Origin: Methylobacterium sp. J-067
GTDB taxonomy: Bacteria; Pseudomonadota; Alphaproteobacteria; Rhizobiales; Beijerinckiaceae
Direction of reading: 5' to 3'
NCBI RefSeq assembly: GCF_022829465.1
Contig: NZ_JAKSXZ010000067.1
Coordinates: 1 to 44,808, forward strand
Length of the DNA stretch: 44,808 nt
The first letter of the stretch is position 1. Each line of letters starts with the position of its first letter. Below the pieces are notes generated by a model. It saw only the letters and a list, made by a program, of their open reading frames with translations. It was not told the origin of the DNA and searched no databases. This document shows positions 34,692-42,810 of the stretch, piece after piece. A program made the translations under genes and the position numbers.

Positions 34692-35753
34692 ATGATCGGA
34701 AACGAAGTCGATATAGCTTTCCGAAAAATTTGGTCCGAATGCATGTCGGGCCAACCATTCTCGGATGATGTCACTCTGCTTGAGGCGGGCGTCAGCTCCC
34801 TTAAGGCAATGGAGATCTTCTTCAAGGTCGAAATGGCCCTGAATATCAGCGTAAACTTAAGCAAAATCGGCGCAGCGAACAAAATATCAGAAATTATTCA
34901 AGGCTTATCACGCGATGCCGGGAAATCGGCGTCCGGTGCAACGGGAGGCGATACGCGCATCATCTTATCCGGCTTGTTCGGCGAAGAGCTCCATTTTCTG
35001 TCATTCCTCGATGCCATTGCCGATACCGAGCCGTTTCATTCCGAACCGCTCCCCGGTATCGAGGCGCCCTGCGAATTGCAGACCGAGATCGGTGCCGTTG
35101 CCAAACATTTGGCGCAACGGATCCTGGAAAGTGGGATTCGCGGCAATCTCGTCCTGGCGGGCGTCAGCTACGGGGCGGTCGTGGCCCACGAGATCGCGCG
35201 GCATCTCGGCGAACAGGGCCATGAGGTTCAATCCCTTGTCCTGATCGATCCCCTGCTGTCCCCATCGAAGCTCGCCTTGTTCAAGCGGACGGTCAGGCGT
35301 GCCCTTCACGCCGTCGGTCGGCGCGGAGCCACATCCGGCGGGGCGGATCCGGCCCGGGCCACGCTCTTCCTCGAGCGGTGTGCGACCCTCTGGGTCCTTG
35401 GCCTGCTGTTCGTCGGCGCCTTTCGCACCGCGCGGGACTTCATCGTGGCGTCCCGCGCCACGCGCGATCCGGCCTGGGTCGTTCAGAGGACACGCGAATA
35501 TTGTGCGGTCACGCGCGGTCGGGCGATTCAGCGCTGGAGCGGCGGAACCTGTGCCGTGCCCACCACGATCATTGCCGGAACGGATTTCGACTCCCAGTCT
35601 TCCCTCCACCGGTGGCGCGCCCTCTGTCCCGATCTCACGGTGGAGCGCATCGAGGCCGATCACTTCACCATCTTCGCCCCGGAGCATTCCGCAGCCTTGA
35701 GGTCGCTGTTCCTCAAGGCCGCGCGGCACCGCGACCGTGTCGGCGAAGCCTAG
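34692..35753 (+). CDS. Carrier protein-thioesterase fusion (NRPS/PKS type)
   Basis: 353 residues. Residues about 5-70 form an acyl/peptidyl carrier domain with the attachment motif LLEAGVSSLKAMEIF; Ser36 would carry phosphopantetheine. Residues about 88-345 form an alpha/beta-hydrolase thioesterase of the NRPS TE kind, with nucleophile Ser159 in AGVSYGA, likely acid Asp186 (LVLIDPLL) and His324 (EADHFTIFAPEH). This is the end of an assembly line detached from its synthetase: it holds a tethered intermediate and releases it by hydrolysis, cyclisation or transfer. It is the first gene of a five-gene plus-strand set with flippase, COQ4-like, condensation-like and adenylation genes. The N-terminal coding part is less GC-rich than the neighbours. 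Confidence 0.88.
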   Translation: MIGNEVDIAFRKIWSECMSGQPFSDDVTLLEAGVSSLKAMEIFFKVEMALNISVNLSKIGAANKISEIIQGLSRDAGKSASGATGGDTRIILSGLFGEELHFLSFLDAIADTEPFHSEPLPGIEAPCELQTEIGAVAKHLAQRILESGIRGNLVLAGVSYGAVVAHEIARHLGEQGHEVQSLVLIDPLLSPSKLALFKRTVRRALHAVGRRGATSGGADPARATLFLERCATLWVLGLLFVGAFRTARDFIVASRATRDPAWVVQRTREYCAVTRGRAIQRWSGGTCAVPTTIIAGTDFDSQSSLHRWRALCPDLTVERIEADHFTIFAPEHSAALRSLFLKAARHRDRVGEA

Positions 35754-35756
35754 GCC

Positions 35757-37319
35757 ATGGCGGGGCCGAAATTCCTGCGCCGCCCCCGGATGCGGCCGAT
35801 AACGGCCACTCTGGCCATGATCGCAGCCGCCTATGTGGACCGGACGCTTCGGTTCCTCTTGCTCATCGCCGCGGGGTGGGCTGCTGGGCCGTCCGAGCTC
35901 GGGGTAGCCCTCCTCGCGCTGCTGGTCACGGAACTGATCCAGACGCTCACCGATCTCGGGGTCCAGCGCAGCCTGCTGCAAGAGAAGCGGTTGCGCCGTC
36001 CCACCGTCGATACGGCCTTCGCCCTCGCCATGTGCAACGGGGCGGTCATCGCCGCGGCCATGCTCGCCCTTGCGGGACCGATGGCCGCCGTGATGGGCGA
36101 GCCGAGGATCGAGCCCCTGCTCCGGCTGCTCGCGGTCGGTCCGCTGGCGAACGGCTTGGGTCAGGTGCCGGATGCGCTGCTTCAGCGTCGGAAGCGCTTT
36201 CGTCCTATCGCGCTCCGGACCATCGTCGCCACCGTCCTCGCCTCGGGTGCCGGCTTCGGCGCGATTGCCGGCGGCAGCCCCGGCGATCCCCTCATCCTCG
36301 CCGCCATCGTCCAGGCCTGCACGGTCGCTCTCCTCTCCTGGGCGATGACCCCGTATCGCCCCCGCCCCCGTCTGATCCGGACCGAATGGCAGGCGATTGG
36401 GCCGCGATCCCTGCGGCTTTGGATGAGTGGCGTGATCGGCTTTCTCAACAACCGCGGCTTCGATTTCATCGCCGGCCTCAGCCTCGGCCCGGCGGCGCTG
36501 GCGTCTCTACGGATCGGCGGCCAGATCATCCTACTCCTGATCCAGATCACCATCGGCCCGATCCTCGCGATCGCCTACGCAGTCCTCCCACGCCTACGCA
36601 GTCAACCGCAGCGCTTCCGCGCGGAATTGATGATTGCCGCATTCCTCTGTTCATCCCTCCTGTTCCCAGCCTTCGCCGGTCTGTTCGCGCTGGCGGATAT
36701 CGTCCTACCCGTCATGCTCGGCGCGAAATGGAACGACCTCGCGGGGATCTTGCCCTTCATGTGCTGGATCGCGCCGGCACTGTATTTTCAGGCCATCGTC
36801 TCCACAGCCTTGTTCGGCGCGGACCGCAATGATCTGCTGCTGAAACTCTCTCTGTTCGAATTTTCCGCCACCATTATCCTCGGATTTTTGGGCTCCAGGC
36901 TGGGAATTGTTGGAATTGCCGCGGCTGGCTCCCTACGACTGTACATGCTCATTCCCGTGACTTGGAGATGGATGCGCCGCACGATCGGCTTCGACCCGAA
37001 GATCTTGCTTTGGATGGCGTTGCCGGCATCAATCTCGACGATGGTCATGCTCGGCAGCATCATGCTGGTGAAAGAAAACCTCGTGCTTCTCACAGCCTCG
37101 TACTGGGCCATTGCCGGCGGAGTCTGTGCCCTCGGGATACTGATCTATTCGGTCGTGATAGTGACAATCACCAGCGCCTTCGCATTCTTTCGGATCTACT
37201 TTATCGGCGTTGTTAATAATGAGATCGCTAAGGACCTCCTAGTATTCATGGAAGTCTTGACAGAAAAAATTGGTTTCCTTAAGCGAATACGTGATCGCGA
37301 TGGGCGGGTGCAGGTCTAA
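35757..37319 (+). CDS. MOP-superfamily flippase (polysaccharide-export/Wzx-like)
   Basis: 520 residues with 12-14 hydrophobic segments. It matches the PST/Wzx branch of MATE/MOP flippases, including LGVQRSLLQEKRLRRPTVDT and the repeated LPFMCWIAPALYFQAIVSTA-type helices in the second half. These proteins move lipid-linked or amphipathic molecules across the inner membrane. It starts 3 bp after the carrier-thioesterase stop, so it belongs to that operon. No glycosyltransferase gene is nearby, which makes export of the cluster's own product, perhaps a lipid or lipopeptide, more likely than O-antigen export. The 3' end is AT-richer than the 5' end. Confidence 0.86.
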   Translation: MAGPKFLRRPRMRPITATLAMIAAAYVDRTLRFLLLIAAGWAAGPSELGVALLALLVTELIQTLTDLGVQRSLLQEKRLRRPTVDTAFALAMCNGAVIAAAMLALAGPMAAVMGEPRIEPLLRLLAVGPLANGLGQVPDALLQRRKRFRPIALRTIVATVLASGAGFGAIAGGSPGDPLILAAIVQACTVALLSWAMTPYRPRPRLIRTEWQAIGPRSLRLWMSGVIGFLNNRGFDFIAGLSLGPAALASLRIGGQIILLLIQITIGPILAIAYAVLPRLRSQPQRFRAELMIAAFLCSSLLFPAFAGLFALADIVLPVMLGAKWNDLAGILPFMCWIAPALYFQAIVSTALFGADRNDLLLKLSLFEFSATIILGFLGSRLGIVGIAAAGSLRLYMLIPVTWRWMRRTIGFDPKILLWMALPASISTMVMLGSIMLVKENLVLLTASYWAIAGGVCALGILIYSVVIVTITSAFAFFRIYFIGVVNNEIAKDLLVFMEVLTEKIGFLKRIRDRDGRVQV

Positions 37320-37334
37320 GGGCAATTGGTCGAA

Positions 37335-38093
37335 ATGAGTTCGGAGGCCATGACCGAAGTCGCTTGGCATCGGAATGCGGTGAGATCGGTCAAGTATCTC
37401 ATCATGCTGATGGTAAGCCCGAAGCGCAGGCTGTTGAACGGCGTGCGGTTTCTCCTAGCCACAGAGGGCCGCACCTTCGCTGCGATCTACAGGGCTTTCG
37501 CGGCGACCTCCGAAGGGCGCAACCTTCTGCGCACGCAGCCGCCCAGCGCGCGCCTGCTGGCGGACCGGGATGTGCTGGCGGCCCAGCCGAAGGACGCCCT
37601 GGGACGCTGCTATTTGGAGTTCATGGAGAAGCATTCCTTCAACGAGGGTGTGTATCTCAATCTCATCGCGAAGCTCGGCCGCCCGGTGGAGACCGGGGAC
37701 AGGGCGTGGTTCCGAGAACGCTGGGACTGCTGCCACGACCTGAGGCACGTCCTGACGGGTTACGGTCCTGACCACCTCGGGGAAATCTGCCTCCTCGCAT
37801 TCCGCTATGCCCAGACCGGCCATCGGGGGATGTTGGCGCTCGTCCTGCTCGGCCTTCTCCACCCACACCGAAACGGCGAGGCCGCCGCCCTGCCGGCCAT
37901 CCGCGAGGCTTACCGAAGGGGCAAGGCGGCAGAACTCCTCGATCTGCTTCCATGGGAGACCGGCCTTGATCAACCGCTCTCTGCCCACCGGGCGCGGCTG
38001 AACCTCACGGCGCCCCGGCATTACACCTTCGCCGAGTTCGCGGGCGATTATCGGCCGGCGCCGCAGCCTGAAGCCAATCTCCCGAGGGGCTGA
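37335..38093 (+). CDS. COQ4-family protein in a biosynthetic cluster
   Basis: About 252 residues. The diagnostic metal motif is complete: His134, Asp135, His138 and Glu150 in DCCHDLRHVLTGYGPDHLGE, the same HD-x2-H-x11-E spacing as ubiquinone-biosynthesis COQ4. COQ4 has been linked to oxidative decarboxylation of the C1 position of the ubiquinone ring. No other ubiquinone gene is nearby, and bacteria generally make ubiquinone without it. Here it lies between a flippase and a condensation-like enzyme, so it probably acts on the cluster's product, perhaps removing a carboxylate from an aromatic ring; that is inference. ATG 37335 is chosen; 37350 has GGAGG only 2 nt away, and a TTG at 37326 is less likely. 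Confidence 0.85.
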   Translation: MSSEAMTEVAWHRNAVRSVKYLIMLMVSPKRRLLNGVRFLLATEGRTFAAIYRAFAATSEGRNLLRTQPPSARLLADRDVLAAQPKDALGRCYLEFMEKHSFNEGVYLNLIAKLGRPVETGDRAWFRERWDCCHDLRHVLTGYGPDHLGEICLLAFRYAQTGHRGMLALVLLGLLHPHRNGEAAALPAIREAYRRGKAAELLDLLPWETGLDQPLSAHRARLNLTAPRHYTFAEFAGDYRPAPQPEANLPRG

Positions 38094-38104
38094 GGGTCAT
38101 CGCC

Positions 38105-39481
38105 ATGGCCAAGCCGCCTCTCTTCCCTTGGGCCCCAGGCGAACCGGCCCAGACAGGCGACATTGGCCTGCTTGAAGCACTGGGGCCCCTGGCGGCGATG
38201 CATGCAGCCCTCGATGCCGTGGGCGCGGGCATCCCGTGCGGGATCATGGCCCGCCTCGAAGGACGCAATGTCGCCGAGGTCGAGGATGCTCTCCACCGGG
38301 CGGCCCTGCGCTTCCCCCTGCTGCGGCAGCGCTTGGTCTGGCGGCACGGCAAGCCCCGCTCGGTGTGCGATGCCACCGCTCCGTTGGGGCCCCATCACGA
38401 CCCGGCCTTCTCGCTGGCGTTCAGGGTCGGCCCCCAGGGAAGGCCCTGGTCCTACGACCTGAAACAGGCCGGTCGGGACGTCTGGTTGCGGGCGGTGTTC
38501 GCCCACGCCATCGCCGACGGCTACTCGATGCTTCATTTCCTCGGCACCGTAGTGGCCGAGGTGGAAGCCACGGACTACCACCCTCCCAAGCTCGATCCGC
38601 GCCCCGCGACCTCGCCGCGCAGCTTCCGATCATGGTTGCCGGGGTTTCTCGCTCTGCAAGGCCGGAGCTTCGCTTCGATCGCCACTCACGATTCCGAGCC
38701 GGGGGTCGTCTGGACCACAGTTCCCCTGGCGGAGGTGATGCCGCTTCTGAGCAGGGTCCAGTCGGAGCTCGGCGGCTTCGGCAGCCTGCTGGCCGCGTCC
38801 GCCAGCTTGGCGGTCGCCCGCGCGGCTCGCGCACCCTTCGCTCATCCCGTCCTCCTGAATCTGCAGGTGATGCGAAGCCGCCTTGCAGCCTTTAACGGCT
38901 TCGGTTTCGGCGCGGGATCGGTCATGCTGCCGGTCCATGTGGGCGCGGGGGACGAGCCCACCTCGACCGCGAGGTCCATTGCGACCCGGGCGAGGCGGCT
39001 GGTGGATGAGGATTGGGATGGCAACCTGAACAAGATGATCGGGCAGAGCCCCGTGAGGCATCGCCTGATGGCGCGACTGAAGTCCCGCCAATCTTGCGAC
39101 CCGACGCTCACGGTGTCGTGGAAGCCGCGGCCGGTCTCCTTCGGGCGGGAAGGCAGCGTGCAGGACGTGGCCTGCTTCGCTTCTTCCTCCGGGACCCACG
39201 TCTCGGCCCATCTGGATCAGAACGGCCTCTCGCTCAGTCTGACGAATTGGCAGGCCGAGACCGCCCGCGTCGCGATGTTCGACGATCTGCTGCGCGGTCT
39301 CGGCGTCCGGTCCACCACCCGGTACCTCCACTGCGCCGATCCGGTGGCGGCCGGTGAAACGGCAGCGGCGCGCGGCCGTCCGGCCTGGACCCGCCGGGAG
39401 CCTGCGGCCGGTGCCCACGGCGGGATCGGGCCGTCCCATGGTCCGGCGATCCCCGATCCGATGCCGTCAGGCACGGCGTAG
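38105..39481 (+). CDS. Condensation-superfamily acyltransferase (NRPS C-domain/PapA/wax-synthase-like)
   Basis: 458 residues, the size of a stand-alone condensation enzyme. The active-site motif appears as VFAHAIADGYSM (His134, Asp138, Gly139): the catalytic His and the DG of HHxxxDG are kept, and the first His of the motif is Ala. The N-terminal part (GIMARLEGRNVAEVEDALHR, AALRFPLLRQRLVW) follows the family's start, and SLSLTNWQAE near the end matches its C-terminal half. It would join a carrier-bound acyl or aminoacyl group to an amine or alcohol. The last 60 residues are Gly/Pro/Arg-rich and look disordered. It lies between the COQ4-like gene and the adenylation gene with gaps of 11 and 6 bp. 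Confidence 0.78.
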   Translation: MAKPPLFPWAPGEPAQTGDIGLLEALGPLAAMHAALDAVGAGIPCGIMARLEGRNVAEVEDALHRAALRFPLLRQRLVWRHGKPRSVCDATAPLGPHHDPAFSLAFRVGPQGRPWSYDLKQAGRDVWLRAVFAHAIADGYSMLHFLGTVVAEVEATDYHPPKLDPRPATSPRSFRSWLPGFLALQGRSFASIATHDSEPGVVWTTVPLAEVMPLLSRVQSELGGFGSLLAASASLAVARAARAPFAHPVLLNLQVMRSRLAAFNGFGFGAGSVMLPVHVGAGDEPTSTARSIATRARRLVDEDWDGNLNKMIGQSPVRHRLMARLKSRQSCDPTLTVSWKPRPVSFGREGSVQDVACFASSSGTHVSAHLDQNGLSLSLTNWQAETARVAMFDDLLRGLGVRSTTRYLHCADPVAAGETAAARGRPAWTRREPAAGAHGGIGPSHGPAIPDPMPSGTA

Positions 39482-39487
39482 GCCTCG

Positions 39488-41134
39488 ATGAAGCCCAGGA
39501 CGCAATCGCCCATGCCAGTCCATGATCCCCGTTCGGCGGACGCCCTTTCCTGGTTGCAGGGCGGAGCGGTGCCCCTCGACCGCGCAGGCCCTCAGGACTG
39601 GCCCTACGACGCCGCACTGGCTGCCGCCTTTCGGGAGACCGGCGGTATCGCCGTGATCGAAACGATCGCAGCCCGCCATCCGGACAAGGTCGCCGTCGAC
39701 GACGGGGCGCGCTCCCTCACCTACAGCGTCTTCCTGCGCAACGTGTTCGCCCTGTGCGAACGAATTCTGGACCGGACCAGCCCCGGAGACGTGATCACCT
39801 CCGTCTGCGGCCATACCTGCGAATCGACCGTGATCATCATGGCGGCGGCGATGTCCGGGCGCATCGTGGTGCCCATCGATTCTGGCCATCCGATCGAGCG
39901 GCAAAAGGCGATCTTCGATCAATCCGGCGCGGCCCTGATCCTGACCCCGCGATCGGAGAGTCTCGACGACCTCTACACGTCGTCCGGCCTCCCGGTGATC
40001 CCCGTCGATCTGACGGCGCCCGCCGACACGGCGAGACCACCGCACAGGCACGATCCTGATGCCCCGCTGTTCGTGAGCTTCACCTCCGGCAGTACTGGTC
40101 GACCGAAGGGCATCGTGAGCGGAGGCCGGTACGGCGGTCAGGCTCTGCAACACTTCGTCGACATGTTCCACATCAACCAGCACGACGTGATCCTCGGTCT
40201 GGCCTCCCTGAGCACCGGTGGATCGCGGGATGCTTTCGCGGCGCTGGGAACCGGCGCGAAGATCCGGCTCCTCGATGTTCGCGGCAGCGGCATATCTCAG
40301 CTTGTCGGTATCATCGCGCGCGAGCAGGTGACGATCCTCAGCTTCGTCCCCTCCGCCCTGCGGATGATCCTGGCGATCGACGGCATCGAGCAGGCCTTCC
40401 GCTCCCTCCGCGTGCTCGACCTGCACGGGGAACGGATCCTGGCGAGCGACATCGCCCTGTTCCGCGCCAAGCTGCCACCGACCTGTCATATCAGCGTGAC
40501 GATGGGGTCGGTCGAGGCGGGGGCGGTGTTCAGCTGGTTCGTCGAAGACGACAAGATCGAAGGCGAGACGGTTCCCGTCGGCTATCTCCTGCCCGGCCGC
40601 AGGGTCACGCTCCTGCCGTTCGAACAGGGGAGCGAGGAGAATGTCGGGCAGCTCGTCGTCCGGGGTGCCATGGCCCTCGGCGCTTGGCAGAACGGCCGAA
40701 TCGCCGGCGGACCTTTCATTGAAGACCCAGAGGATGCAGCCTCACGCATCTATTCGATGGGCGATCTGGTCCGGCTGCGGCCGGATGGGCTCTTCGAATA
40801 CGCTGGACGGGTCGACAGACGGGTCAAGATCCGAGGTCTCTGGGCAGATCTCGGCGACATCGAGCTGGCGATGCAAGCCATTCAAGGCATCGACGAGGCC
40901 GTCGCCGTCGCCACGGCGGCGGACGGCGAAGCCGACACCATCGCCGTCTACGTCAAGGCCACTGGTGCCCACCGCCCTTCGCAGGCGTTCATCAGGGCCG
41001 AGATCGCAGCTTTGACGGCAGATCACATGGTTCCCACCCAGATCTTCTACGTGAGCGAGATCCCACGGCTGGCCAACTTTAAGGTCGATCTGATGCGCCT
41101 CACGCGCTTGTCCGAAGAGTTCCCGCACAATTGA
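39488..41134 (+). CDS. Stand-alone adenylation enzyme (AMP-binding, NRPS-like)
   Basis: 548 residues. ATP-binding motif A3 TSGSTGRPKG at 199-208; A7 YSMGDLVRLRPDG; A8 GRVDRRVKIRGLWADLGDIE (usual GEIE reads GDIE); and the A10 Lys at 532 (LANFKVDLM), needed for adenylate formation. The common A5 pattern NxYGPTE is replaced by TMGSVEAGAVFSW, so the substrate pocket is unusual and I do not predict the acid. It would activate a carboxylic or amino acid and load it onto the carrier domain encoded at 34692. No carrier or condensation domain is attached, unlike modular NRPSs. It is the last gene of the cluster; 30 bp downstream begins IS debris. Confidence 0.86.
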   Translation: MKPRTQSPMPVHDPRSADALSWLQGGAVPLDRAGPQDWPYDAALAAAFRETGGIAVIETIAARHPDKVAVDDGARSLTYSVFLRNVFALCERILDRTSPGDVITSVCGHTCESTVIIMAAAMSGRIVVPIDSGHPIERQKAIFDQSGAALILTPRSESLDDLYTSSGLPVIPVDLTAPADTARPPHRHDPDAPLFVSFTSGSTGRPKGIVSGGRYGGQALQHFVDMFHINQHDVILGLASLSTGGSRDAFAALGTGAKIRLLDVRGSGISQLVGIIAREQVTILSFVPSALRMILAIDGIEQAFRSLRVLDLHGERILASDIALFRAKLPPTCHISVTMGSVEAGAVFSWFVEDDKIEGETVPVGYLLPGRRVTLLPFEQGSEENVGQLVVRGAMALGAWQNGRIAGGPFIEDPEDAASRIYSMGDLVRLRPDGLFEYAGRVDRRVKIRGLWADLGDIELAMQAIQGIDEAVAVATAADGEADTIAVYVKATGAHRPSQAFIRAEIAALTADHMVPTQIFYVSEIPRLANFKVDLMRLTRLSEEFPHN

Positions 41135-41159
41135 AGCCTCCCATAAATGCGGTTGGCGG

Positions 41160-41390
41160 GATGAGAGGCGCTGGCGAGACCGCTCCTTCTCGATCGCCTC
41201 GGGACCGCGATGGCACCGCTGCTTTCGCCTGAACGGACCAAGCCGGAGGGCGATCGGTCTCGAACGTCCGACCGTGCTGCGCTCGAGCACGTTCTGGGAG
41301 TTGCCGCCCAGGAAATAAGCCGCGACCTAATGGTGTGGGACCGCCTGCGACAAGCGCTGCTCAACCGGCCCGGCCGCCACGGGTCGGGTG
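41160..41390 (+). mobile_element. Deleted IS5-family transposase remnant
   Basis: DNA similarity to 3262-3540 of the IS near the left end, with two internal deletions and an in-frame loss of the conserved CGSGMTCWRR block. It lacks the catalytic region and right end, so it is not mobile. It marks the right edge of the biosynthetic cluster and shows that the two ends of this window received related elements. Confidence 0.6.
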
Positions 41391-41532
41391 CGGGCTCGGT
41401 GATAATGTCCGCTTCTATGTCTTTCTGCTCAGAAGCGGACCAGTCGATATTCACCCCGAGCAGCCCTTCTGATCCCGACCCTCATCGGATCTTGCATCTC
41501 CGGGGCCATCGCCTCGAAAGCAGACCAACCTG

Positions 41533-41754
41533 GTGCCTCCAACGCTCAACGAACGAACGAGGCGGCCGATATCACGACATGCGTCACGCGACGCGGCTGC
41601 GCCGTTCGTCGAAGCCAACGATCCCCGCGAATGTTTGGCCGCCATCACCGCCACATTGCGAGCTTTGCAGGAGCAGGGCAAATCGTCCGGCTCAATTGTC
41701 GCTGCGCTTACGATAGCCACGGTCGAAGTAATGGACGCCAACCGCTGCAAATAA
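41533..41754 (+). CDS. Small hypothetical protein (doubtful)
   Basis: 73 residues from GTG 41533. The C-terminal half (FVEANDPRECLAAITATLRA, then ALTIATVEVMDANRCK) reads like a helical protein, while the N-terminal part is Arg-rich and overlaps debris. No ribosome site is clear and I recognise no family. It could be the 3' end of a lost gene. Confidence 0.25.
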   Translation: MPPTLNERTRRPISRHASRDAAAPFVEANDPRECLAAITATLRALQEQGKSSGSIVAALTIATVEVMDANRCK

Positions 41755-41769
41755 AATTACCTGCAACTG

Positions 41770-42159
41770 CTATCGGCCGACCTGATAGGAATATGAGGCG
41801 CAGGATGACGTCTCCTGCGTGGGCTTCCCCTTCCCATCATAGACGCTCAGATCTCTGCCTGTTCCTTCCTGTCCGACGATCAGCAAGTATTTCACCGTCG
41901 ATCGCCCACACAGCATGTTACCTTGTAGGAGCACCGGGTCAGCCGGCTTTAGCACCTTAAACAACTGCCCATCGATCCCGTCCTCGGATGCTGCCTCAAT
42001 CGGGAGGGATTGGCCATTCTGGAAGGTGATCTTGTGTTTCGTGAAAATCACCTTCCCGGTGATCGACATCGCTGTCTTGCTGACCGGCTGCCAGGTTTCG
42101 GCGTGAGCCGCGGCTGAAATGGTCATACCTATTGTTGCGGCCACGAGGAGCATGCGCAT
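41770..42159 (-). CDS. Secreted or periplasmic small protein of unknown function
   Basis: 129 residues with a clear Sec signal peptide (RMLLVAATIGMTISAAAHA, cleaved before ETWQ). The mature part of about 109 residues is rich in beta-type segments (MSITGKVIFTKHKITFQNG) and has two Cys (MLCGRS, SSCASYS) that could form a disulfide. I do not recognise the family. It is divergent from another small exported protein gene at 42293. Confidence 0.72.
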   Translation of the reverse strand: MRMLLVAATIGMTISAAAHAETWQPVSKTAMSITGKVIFTKHKITFQNGQSLPIEAASEDGIDGQLFKVLKPADPVLLQGNMLCGRSTVKYLLIVGQEGTGRDLSVYDGKGKPTQETSSCASYSYQVGR

Positions 42160-42292
42160 TGAGGCACCCGGTTGCTAATCTCCATCTCGGATGATGTAAT
42201 GCATACGAGCACCCAAGTCTTCCTGGTCTTCGCAGAAACAATGCCCATATCGCTATGATTTGATCGCCCTCGGCAATATCAAGGATAATCAT

Positions 42293-42529
42293 ATGACAAA
42301 TAAAGTGTATATGACCGTTATTATCTGCACTGTGATGCTTTCGGTCCCAGCATATGCAGCCGCGCAAGCAAATGTGGAGTGCTGGAAGCGCCTCAGAGAC
42401 GGAGATATTCATGCAGATACCAGTAAGTATCCGCAGTTCAGTTCTGGCTTTAAGGTGCTCAGCTTTAAGGAAAACCGAAAAGATGCCGAATGGAGCTATG
42501 GAACCTGTGTCCTAGCTCCTCGGAAATGA
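42293..42529 (+). CDS. Small secreted protein of unknown function
   Basis: 78 residues from ATG 42293 (AAGGAT lies about 6 nt upstream); the longer reading from 42260 has no ribosome site. Signal peptide KVYMTVIICTVMLSVPAYA, then a mature chain of about 53 residues with two Cys (VECWKR, YGTCVLAPRK), probably bridged. Codon use is notably less GC-rich than in the metabolic genes, which suggests transfer or a fast-evolving gene. Family unknown. Confidence 0.7.
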   Translation: MTNKVYMTVIICTVMLSVPAYAAAQANVECWKRLRDGDIHADTSKYPQFSSGFKVLSFKENRKDAEWSYGTCVLAPRK

Positions 42530-42746
42530 GCAGGTGGCGGGCGTTCCTGTGGGATCAAGCACCATCGTTAAAGGGCGACGGAGCTACGCGAGAGGGCGCA
42601 TCTCCGCCTTATTCGGGTGATGTCCCCTCTCCCAGATGTTGCGGGCGGTCGTCCCCTGCCGTGAACGGCGCAACGGCGGTGTCTTTTTTCATTCAATCGC
42701 CCGAAAGCAGATAGGCAGAAAACCACCCTGAGCGGTCCTTCCGACC

Positions 42747-42764
42747 CCGACCCAACCCGGTCGC
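42747..42764 (+). repeat. 18-bp dispersed repeat, copy 2
   Basis: CCGACCCAACCCGGTCGC, identical to 34102-34119, in the 281-bp gap 42530-42810 between the small secreted protein gene and the dipeptidase gene. The gap also contains cccgaaagcaga and cccgaaagcagc strings and no gene. Confidence 0.6.
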
Positions 42765-42810
42765 TTCTGCTCCTCCCAGCCCTTCCCGAAAGCAGCAGTA
42801 CAGCCGCTCT

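Larger units (their letters stand above)
41135..41769. other. IS5-type remnant and debris right of the NRPS-like cluster
   Basis: Roughly 41160-41390 is a deleted relative of the IS at 3225-4076: ggcgagaccgctcct, then cgcctgaacgg.ccaagccg, then gtgggaccgcctgc appear in the same order but with internal deletions. After that, to about 41520, is debris with a cgaaagcagacc string like other degenerate repeats. A 73-codon frame from GTG 41533 to 41754 ends in the plausible sequence ALTIATVEVMDANRCK; it is listed separately at low confidence. Confidence 0.6.

Noticed and set aside
35757..37319. O-antigen or capsule locus
   Set aside because: The flippase has Wzx-like sequence but no glycosyltransferase, polymerase or nucleotide-sugar gene lies nearby.
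39488..41134. Acyl-CoA synthetase of the catabolic island
   Set aside because: The downstream position, GDIE/FKVD ending and adjacent carrier-thioesterase and condensation genes fit an NRPS-like adenylation enzyme better than a CoA ligase, although a CoA ligase cannot be fully excluded.
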